DNA from: Panopea generosa
Lineage: Eukaryota > Mollusca > Bivalvia > Adapedonta > Hiatellidae
Assembly (NCBI GenBank): GCA_029582155.1
Contig: CM055903.1
Coordinates: 44,717,769 to 44,781,768, forward strand
Direction of reading: 5' to 3'
Length of the DNA stretch: 64,000 bases
Made by a program: the position numbers and the translations under genes
Notes under the pieces: generated by a model
Told to the model about the DNA's origin: nothing
Databases searched by the model: none
What the model saw: only the letters and a program-made list of their open reading frames with translations
Part shown: piece by piece, positions 49,701-60,720 of the stretch
How positions within the stretch are numbered: the stretch's first letter is position 1
Layout of the letters: each line of letters begins with the position of its first letter

Positions 49701-52700
49701 CTTTTAGTATGTATGACAACACTTTGAATCTGTTTGAGATTTCAAGTCTGTCCTTTAACTTTATCATACATGGATGGATTTCAAAAACACTTGGCTCAAT
49801 TTATCAACAATTTATCTGTAACTTTGTCTTACATTTAGGGATTTTAAAATAGCTTGACACAAGTGATCAGCATGCCATGATGATGTTTCAGCAGCATTTA
49901 ACTGTTGAAATACCCAGACCATTACATCAGATGTCAAGGTCAAGGTTACTCAAAGGTCAAGGTCATGCTTTAATGTAAAAAAACATGAAATTGCATGTCT
50001 AGTCTGAAACATCAGTAAATTACTCTTTATATTCATGGATACATTGCTACCTATTATAACATAATTATATTGTTATTTTTCAACGACCATTTGGGGGGCA
50101 TGCGACACTTACCAGTGACATTTCTTGACTGTCTTTGGATAGATTTTTTTTTCTACTTTTGTGTATATATATACATTAATTTGAACAGTCAAATACAAAA
50201 AAAAAAACACAACAGTAAGACAGAACAGTTTCACAAGAAATGTGAAATACAACAATAAACATTTTAGTGGGAATAGTTTTACAAGAAAAGTGAAACCTGT
50301 TACTGAGAACAGTTTCACATGAAAAGTGAAATATAACAACAAACCAATTAGTGGGAACAATTTCACATGAAAAGTGAAATACAACAATAAACCAATTAGT
50401 GGGAACAGTTCTACAAGAAAAGTGAAATACAGCAACAAACCTGTTAGTGAGAACAGTTTTAAATGAAAAGTGAAATACAACAAACCTGTTAGTGGCAACA
50501 GTTCTACAAGAAAAGTGAATTACAATAAACCAGTTAGTGGGAACAGTTCTACAAGAAAAGTAAAATACAACAAACCAGTTAGTGGGAACAGTTCTACAAG
50601 AAAAGTAAAATACAACAAACCAGTTAGTGGGAACAGTTCTACAAGAAAAGTAAAATACAACAAACCAGTTAGTGGGAACAGTTCTACAAGAAAAGTGAAA
50701 TACAACATCCAGTTAGTGGGAACAGTTCTACAAGAAAAGTGAAATACAACAATAAACCAGTTTGTGGAAATAGTTCAAAGAAGAGTGAAACAAATCCACA
50801 CCAGTAAGTAGAAATAGTGAACATGAATGGTCACCTTAAGAAGGCTGAAACAAGGAAAAAAAAGGCATGTGATATTAAAGGGATGTTGAAATAAATTTTA
50901 CTCATGTTCACATACTAAATCAGTCTTTCCACATATGAAGGCATAACTATATGGGAATATTAATCTCCAAGTATTACTCTCTGAAACATCTTTTTAAGAC
51001 TTTTTAAAGGTTTTGTTAAGCTAGCAATGTTGTGCTAGTTTCGAAAATACAGTACTTTTGTGTTGGTTCAAGATAGAGGTGTTGCCAAATAATACTTAAT
51101 AAAAAGTTCTATGAAATATTTAGCATTTTATAAACCATTTAGACTTCTAATTAAGGCACTTTTTAAGAATTCAGATTTGTTCATTTAAAGCACAGCTTTG
51201 TTGGAACTGATGTTGAAGTTCCTTCAGAAAGGCATTATTCTGGAAAGATAAGAAATCCAGAGAATGTACTCCAAGTGTGTATATAGAAAGGTTTTCTACC
51301 CCAGGGTCCGTGTTTTACTATTTTCACTTTGTCTCCTTTCTTTAATTTTAGTACAGCCATGTTGCCACCAGAGCCGTGACCTGGTCCATTTACATACAGA
51401 AACATCACGTTTTTTCCATTTATTTGAAGGGAAATTTCTAACCCTCTGTTGTGGGCTCCCAGAATATGTGTATAAAAGACATATGTTCCAGCTGTGGTAG
51501 TTGTGAATTCTCCATTGGTCGGAGAATAGCAGTTTCCATGATTTGTAAGAACTTTATTAAATACTACAGTATTCCATGGCGCAATATCTGCTATTTTTTC
51601 TGACAGCCTTGATGAAAAACTTACACGGCTCTTGCTGTTGTACTCTTGGAGTTTATTAATTGTTATTTGAAAGTTTTGGTGATTGTCATACAATTTTGTA
51701 TAGTCTGTTGAAAGTCTGTTAATTTTCATGGTCGATGCATCTTTCATTTCTTTAATATCACTTTTTAAAGTTGCACAATTTTCAGGAATAACAACATTTG
51801 TCATGTGTTTCTGCTCATCTTCAATACTTGCTAGCCAGTGTTCAATATAAGTCATGTTCTTTTGTGTTTGTTTCCACTTGTTGTTGTTTTCTTGTTTCAC
51901 AATCTTGTATTCATTCTCTAATTCAAGTCTGGCAGCTGTTTCTTTTGCTAACTCTCGGCTTAGACTTGAGTATTTAGCTGATTCTGTTTCTTTAAGTTTT
52001 GTTAGTTCTTTTTCCAATGCAATTCTCTGAGCTTTTTCCTCTTTAAATGCACGCAGTACATTTTGTAGAGCCCTATTTGGTTCCTCAGTTGTCCTCTGGT
52101 CTGTATCTTTGACAACTATCTTCTCTTGCGTTAATACTTTAGATGTCGGATTCTCTAGGTGTGCTTCAAGTCTGACTCTCTGAGCTCTTTCCTCAGTTAA
52201 TTCTTGTCGTAAAAGAGAAAACTCATAAGACTGCAAGCTAAATTTTTGCTCCAAAACATTAAGACGACTTTCTAAATCTACACAAACCACAGGAGTTACA
52301 ATGGCAGGAATACACCAAAGTAAACTAAACACAATGTATCTGTATCGTAATTCCATGATCAAGTTGTTAATCTTGCACAGTCTGTTCATACAAATACTTC
52401 TTTTATATCATAATTTGTATAGACCATGTGCAGAATAACAAAAGGTTAATGTATATATAGAAATATCCTGCTGTGAGGCAACAGCTAAGTCTATTTAAGT
52501 GCTTTGGAGAAATATGGGACTTTTCCATACTTAAATTGAAGTGTATGTCGTACAAGTACTAGTAAATAATTGGCTAGTTATTGTAATGTTATTAAAACCC
52601 TGTGGTATAAGTTAATATTCAAAATCGTGAGTGTTGTAAACAGTTGGATCCTCCACCAAAGATAAATAGAGTAAAGACTAAAAGTTGTAAACACAGGAGT

Positions 52701-55700
52701 ATAATTTAAGCCTACTAGAGAACACTTTTTTATGTTGCTTTCATTCGTAGAATGATGAAATGTCAGTCCGTCCAGGGTCTTTCAAATTAGTTTCTAATGG
52801 ATAACCTCTGAAAGGATCTATATATTGAATTAATATTTGGTGTGAAACTGTATACAGTCATTATAAATATTTTCAATATTAATATTTATTAATGCCAGTC
52901 AAATTTTATAGGAGTTATGTCCCCTTTTTTTTACTAATCTTTCTATAAAATTTACTAATATATAGTGGGGACATCTGTATCCTATAGACCATTTCTAGTT
53001 TATCAACTTATGTAAAATTAACAAAGAAAACTATACCCAGAAAATGCAATTCCCAGAGTCCTGAGCAATTTGTGCATTTATTTCACCAGCAAATATTACC
53101 ATATTTTGGCTCACTTTTTAATAGAACATTGAAATAATCTTCTCCTGAAACTACAGGTGTTCAGCTTTTATACATTTCATATAGCATAAGATAACGGGCT
53201 CCAAACAAATCATGACCCAAGTGCCAAATTGGCCCGCCCCAATTGTTCCATCTTTCATATAGGCATATAAGCCTTAGAAAGCCTTCTCTGAAACCGGAAA
53301 TTTTTATTGCTTTGATATTATATATGGAGCATAGACTTAATGGCCTCCTACCATTTGGTCCTGCTATTGTGCATGGATCTTTTAAATAGACTTCGCCAAA
53401 TCTTCTCTGACAGTACAGGTGCTTTTATTAGCTTTCATATTTTTGCATGTAACATCATGTTATGATCCACTACCAAATTTGTCCTAATCATGACCTAAAG
53501 GTCATACATATGTATTTGACTCATTGAGACTACAGGGCCTAGATTCATTAACAATTTGAGTCTGAGAACCGGACTCGGACTCAAATCTTACATTTTTGTA
53601 AAACCCTGTAAACATACAATTATTGGTAAGAAATGTGATAATGTAACATTTTTCTGTTAAATAATCATTACAACTGATTAAATATGAAAATAAATACAAT
53701 TATTTGCTTGATTTATTGATGTTTTTTGAGTCTGAAATTTTTGACATTTTGTGTCTGAGTCTAATTCTCAGACTCAAAATATTGATGAATTTAGATCCAG
53801 GTCCACTTGAACCTCATGTCTTTTTGCAGATGACACATCAAATATGTTTTACTTTGGGATAACTACTAATTTTGTGTTTTATAAAGTTTAATATATGTAT
53901 TAAAAATTCCTCTCTGATACTAAAATCTGAGTCGATATCTATGTGTATATATTATAAGAGTTTTACAGAATTTATACTCATGGCAACACAGGGATTGCAT
54001 TGGTCTTAAATCAATGGTTTAAAATGTTTACATAGAGTTCAAACATTTTTAGCTCATCTTTTTGTAAAAAAACCGAAGAGCTATTGTCATGATCCTGGTG
54101 TCGTCGGCGTTGTTGTCGTCGTCGTCCTCGTTGTCATCGTCCGCTGGTTAAAGTTTTATGTTTAGCTCAGTTTTTTATCTGTTTCTGAACAAACAACTCA
54201 TATAACGGTGATTAAACTTCATAAACACATTCATATTATGTTATACAAATAATGTTTATAGCTAACTTACCAAAATTTCCATACTTTGGGCTTTAAAACC
54301 TTGGGTTAAAGTTTTTTGAATTTTTTTTTATTAATTTTTTTAAATCAATTTTATTTTTCAGTAAAACTATTAATTCTGTAAGCTGATCACCATCATCTAA
54401 AAAAAAGTTTACATCACTGACCATGACCTATTTAATATGGACTTTTTCCTGCCCGAACCCAACCTAGACCCCCACCCTGCTGCCCATATTTTTTTTTCTT
54501 TTTTGTTTAAATTTGTTTTGCATCAAATCAAATACTCTGCCTTATTTCAACTTTATTACCTATCCAAAGACCCTCATCCCTACCCCCCACACACACCCCC
54601 ATCCCTGCCCATTTTTTTTTATCCCCCCCCCCCCCCCAATTTTTTGGGTGGCATATAGTAATCGCAGCATTCGTCTGTCCGTCCTCCGTCTGGTACAATG
54701 AATTTCATTTCCGGCCTGTATCTTTGTCATGCATAAGTGGATTTTATAAATACTTGCTACAAATGATCAACATAACATGACGACGTGTCGCGATTAAGAC
54801 CCACACCCGTACCTCAAAGGTCAAGGTCACAATTTGAGTTTGTTTGAATACACTTTGAGTCTGTGTGGGATTTCTTGTCCGGCCTGTAACTTTGTCATGC
54901 ATAGATGGATTTTAATGATACTTGCTACAAATGATCAACATAACATGACGACGTGTCGCAAGTAAGACCCACACCTGTAACTCAAAGGTCAAGGTCACTA
55001 TTTAAGTTTGTTTGACATTACTCTTTATATTCATGGGTACATCACTACCTATTATAACATAATTATATTGTTATTTTTCAACAACCATTTGGGTGGGGGG
55101 GGGGGGGGGCATGCGACACTTACCAGTGACATTTCTTGTTTTAATATTTATAGCAATTTTTTCCTGATATTATGCCTTTATGAGCTTTTGCCATGACCCC
55201 GGCGTCATTGGCGTCATCGTCTTTAAACACCCAGGTTAAACTTTTGCATTTAAGTTTAAGATATCTATGCAACCACTCATTGTATGTGAATGAAACTTCG
55301 CATGTGTGTTCACCATCATCAATGTAACACACACAGACAAGAACCATAACTCTAGATTGTATTTTGGCACAGTTATGGCCCTTTTTGGACTTAGACTCCC
55401 AGGGGAGAGCTTTGTTGTCTTCTGACAACTCTTGTAGTGGTTTTGACTTCAACATGTATTGTCACCATGACCTTGTGAACAAACATGGAATTCAGACTCT
55501 CCCTTTGGTCAGAGCACACTAACCCTTTTGATTCTGAAAGAAGCATTAGGGTACATAACTAACTAACATGATAATGATAACCTTAACCACAGTCTACTCT
55601 ATATTGCAGTCAGAATGGTGTTGGGGTTCAGTGTATTGGTGGGACTATTTTCCTTTACAACTGCCATCCGGGACAGGTTCGGGGAGAGGACTGCCCAGCT

Positions 55701-58700
55701 GTTGTTGGTTATTACAGCTTCCCAATTTCACTTCATGTTCTATATGTCCAGGACACTGCCAAATGTGTTTGCTCTTATATTCGGTATGTATGCAGTCATT
55801 TAACATGAGGTAATAAATATTCTTGTGTAATTATGTAATTTATCACATAATTTACTGTGCAGGAGTGTAATAAACCCATGACATTTTTTTATATTAAGCT
55901 AGTGTAATATCCTTTTCGATTCATCGCTCATTGTTTTTCCATAAACTTGACTTTAGTGCATAAAATGAGGAAGTATTTTCTGATTTACCCGAATATATAA
56001 ATGACACTGATTTGTCATGGTTAAATGATGTAATTTAAAGATAATAAGTCTCTTGACAACTGGAAGAAACCGAATATGTCCAATTTGTTCTCATTCCTTA
56101 CAGCTGATCTGTCAAATATATGGAAACTGTAGCGTTTTCCTGATTTATGTGGTAAAAACAACTGTTTATTATTGAATTTATTTATCTTGTTGAAAAAAGA
56201 GGCTATACACTCAGGTCCCGTAATAACGCAGTTGCCGGGATCTACGAAATGACACTGCGATATATGCGTAACCGCATTATTAATATCCAAAGGTACCTGT
56301 AATGTTCATCAGAGTCTCACATAATATATGTTTGACAACTCGTTTAATAAATTCAATAACAAATGAGCTGTCATGTAAGATCTTCTATATATTGCTAGAT
56401 GTGGAAGTTGTAAGAAGTAAGTTCTGTGTATTTTTCTGAAAATTGGGAATTCATAATTATTACATGACGTTATCAAAAGTGAATACAGGTACATGTACTA
56501 AAATTTGGAATATACCATTCAGCCAAAGTCATTGTAATCTGAATAAAACAACACAATTTATTGAGCACTTGGGAGTGTTTGGTGCCATTTTAAACACATC
56601 TTTATGTTTTAACGGATCACAATATACAGTGTGATGGAGGAAGACTTAATATGCATATATCTGATCTCAGATATGCCAGTTGTTTTAAATTTTTCTATTT
56701 CACGAATTCTTACAACTTGCACAAATCACCCTCAAAATATTCCTGGGTGGAACCAGTACTAAGCATATGTGGAGAAAGTGTCATGCTCAAGGACACAACA
56801 CACAGCCTAGATGAGCAATCAAACCCATTACCCACCAATCTTGGGTCTGATGTTCATACCACTGGACCACACACTCCACAAGATATACCAGTTAGAGTAA
56901 GACACCGCTTTCTGTGACTGAGTGGTCTAAGGTGCTGCCTAAGTATGACTTACCTCTCACTGCAAAGGTTGTAGGTTCGTGTCCTGTTTGGTTCAAAAAC
57001 TTATGCGAGTAAGTTAGTTATCTGAGGAAGGATGCAGTGGTTCTAATTAGATATATTCCAAGGTCTTCTGTCACCAATAAAATTTCATATTGGGTATGCC
57101 AAAGTGAATTGAATTTTAGAGTATATCCATACAGACACTTTATGCAAAGATGCTCAAGGGAATATTATAATGTTTTACATTTCATTTCCTTCCAGTGTTG
57201 CTTGCTATAACAGCATGGCTACAACAACAACAAGTGACATTTATATGGCTGTCTGGAGTGGCCATCTTGGTATTCAGGGTGGAGCTATGTCTGTATCTGG
57301 GCATCTTATTGGTGATGGATCTTGTGTCACGTCGGATTTCCATAGCAACTGTGATAAAAACCAGTATTCCTGCTGCCATTGTTTTACTAGGTAAAATTTG
57401 TTAATTTGTAAATTTGTTAAATATTGCATGCTACAGGAGTTGGTGTTTTACCTACTATAAAATAATATGAAATATTTTGCCTGTATGACATATTACATGT
57501 ATTAAGCATAATTTTTATGCCATTGAGGCCCAACAGATGATCAGTAACCTGTAACCTAACCACTCTTTCCTGGGATCCTGGATGGTTAACCAGTCCTTGG
57601 GCACATATATCTACAAGTAAGTGATAACTTTACCACTTGAATCAGTAGTGAGAGATGAATGACAGCGAGACACAATGTCATACATCAGTCATCACTGAGA
57701 CTGTGGCCTCTGGATAAAAAGTCAGTTTTACTACCTAATGAGCTGATCATGCCTGGCTCATTTAACATGCAAATCCACATTTTGACACCATTATGACCTT
57801 TACTACCTATATTTTTAATACAAGTCAATCTCGATTCCCTGTAAAGTTTAAACTTATTTATTTTACATCCATTGCACATCCATCTACACAAACCTCATTA
57901 GATATCGTCCATGCAGCCAGTACTAAAAATATGTGGATAAAATATCTTGCTCAAGGATGCATCACACGTCAGTGGTAGAGTGGGGATTGAATACTCTGAC
58001 CCTGGGTCTGATGCTCCACAACATTACCACACACTCCACACACTATGGGAGTGAAAGTGTCCATGTAACCTTGATGTAATCACTGTTGTCTCATACAACA
58101 CGAACATGGGATTCCAGCCCATGGTGTATTAGTAAGTAGAGAATGTGCTACGACAATTCACCATTATGGCTATAGAATGCACAGGCAATATGAATTATTT
58201 ACACACATTTTTTTTTTTTTAATTTTTGCATCGTCTGTTTCATTGTAAGAGGGATTTTCGCCAAATTGTTACACAGCTGTTATTCTGTTATAGGTTATAC
58301 ATATTTTCTTATTCAGCATTTATTTTACAGTGATGACGGTATTGGTGGACTCATTTTTTTGGCAGAGAACCCTATGGCCTGAAGGAGAAGTACTTTGGTA
58401 CAACACGATACTTAATAAAAGCTCTGAATGGGGAGTATCCTTAATTTTGATTGGTTTGTTTGTTGGAATATTTAGTGTCATTTTTATGACATCAAAGGGT
58501 AACAGACTATCAGTTCACCTAGCCACTCTTTCCTGGGATCCTTAAAGGTTAATCAGCTCTCAAGCACACACCCATCTCCACAAGTAACTTATAACTTTCC
58601 CACTAGAATCAGCGGTGGAATGACATTGAGATGCAATGTTGTATATCAGTTGTCATGGAGACTAAATTTGGCCAGGCAGGAATACAAACTCATGACCTCT

Positions 58701-60685
58701 GGATAGAAATTCAGATGCGCTACTGACTGAGCTAACCGGGCCTGGCTTTTTTATTTGTAATCAGTTGAGTGCAGCTTAATGGAGGGGAGCACATGTTCCT
58801 ATAAATTTAACATGATGTAAATCAATGATCCAGCATTCAAAAGAATGTTTTGTATTAATAGTTTGTGACTATAGTTCAAAATACATGGATAATAGAAATA
58901 TACAAGTTTGATAGACTTACAAAACTAATTTGTGAAATCTGGTTTGTGTAAATTCTTTTTTTTTGTCTTTATACTGTAAAATCAAAATAGTTACAGTACT
59001 GATAGGCAGGCTTAAATAAATATTCATACACCTCCCTAATTTGATTTATATAACTTGTAGCGTTTGGTTTATTATTATATGCAACATTTTAAAAAAAAAT
59101 GACATATCAGTTATACAATGTCCACAATAATACAAAGTCAACAGTAATACAATGTCCACATTAATACAATGTCCACAAAAATACAATGTCCACAGTAATG
59201 CAATGTCCACAATGTCCACAGTAATACAATGTCCACAGTAATGCAATGTCCACAGAAATACAATGTCCCAGTAGTACAATGTCCACAATAATACAATGTC
59301 AGCAGTAATACAATGTCCACAATAATACAATGTCCACATTAATACAATGACCACATTAATACAATATCCACAATAATACAATGTCCACAATAATACAATG
59401 TCCACAATAATACAATGTCCACAGTAATACAATGTCCACAATAATACAATGTACACAATAATACAATGTCCACAATAATACAAATGTCCACAATAATACA
59501 AATGTCCACAATAATACAATGTCCACATTATATTTCTATTATTTGATTTGTTGCATAGGTATATAAAATACATGAAAAAATAAATTGGACAAATAAAAAG
59601 TAGTCCCTGCCGCATATGTATATTTTGGCAGGGATCAAGATGATCAAGCTTAATCATGCCGACATAAACAGAGCTATGCCCTATCATTGACCTTAACTGA
59701 TGTTCAGACATCACCGTTTCTATGGTACTTTTACTCAGCCCTTCCACGTAGTCTGTCTTTCAGTTTATTTCTGGTACCTGTGGGGTTGTACATGTCGGCG
59801 CCAGTCCGTCTGATGGTGTTACCGGCTCTCTTGTTTGTTTTCCTGTATTCGTTCCTGCCCCACAAGGAGCTACGATTTATAATCTATGTGATACCGCTAT
59901 GTAACCTTGCTGTTGCCGATGCCGTTAATAAACTGTAAGTATTAGTGTACCAGAAGTTAATGTTATGTTGAAAATGATATTAAAATTTTTTTTTATTAAC
60001 CTCAAATCATTATTCCCCAAAACACTAAAGTTTAAACATAAAACTAGTGGTATCAAACTAGATTTGAAAATATGAGAACAGTCAAATCTGTCTTAAGCAG
60101 CCAGTCAAGGGAATGGGAGAAAAGTGGCCTTTTATGACAGGTTGTTGCTTAATACAGGTTAATTTGTTCTAAAAGCATATTAATGGAAAATAACAAATGT
60201 GCCTGTTTAAGACAAGTGACTGCTTAATAGAGGTGACCGCTTACACAAATTTGACTGTATTTACTCATTTTCGTCTTCAAAATTTGCTGAAAAACCAGTG
60301 TAGCAATGTAAATCAATAAATTTTACTATAAGCACTTTTGATCTGTTGCTTACAACGTGTTATTTTCTGAGATGTTTCCCTATCATTGTTGTCATTCCAA
60401 TAAAAACTGGTGAAATACAAAAAAAAATTTACATTTTCTGTTTACAGATGTACATATATGTTCCTTTTAACCATTAAACAGAGTTACACCCCTTTCATAA
60501 ATAGAAATAAATTTAAGAATCTTCATACAGACTGGGCTATTTTGATTGTATTGTGTACATCCTGTGGATATACATGTACAGGTACATTAACGGAACAACC
60601 ACAAGGGAAAACCAAACCGTAATTTTAATTGTAGTTCCATTAGGGTAGTCTGGGCATACTGTAATTTGTGTGAATTGATCAGTAT

Positions 60686-60720
<35 letters not shown>

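Noticed and set aside
50109..50742. [14 protein letters not shown] and [15 protein letters not shown] repeat peptides
   Set aside because: Opposite-strand translations of the same 45-bp minisatellite.
54437..54701. Proline/histidine-rich frames
   Set aside because: Caused by a C-rich low-complexity run just before a mobile element.
55141..55455. 104-codon frame on the minus strand
   Set aside because: It lies within a dispersed bivalve-type repeat (GAGCTTTTGCCATGACCCCG) and shows no domain.
59046..59747. 233-codon Cys/His/Trp-rich frame
   Set aside because: Frame-cycling product of the 17-bp repeat, antisense to ALG12 exon 6 at its start.
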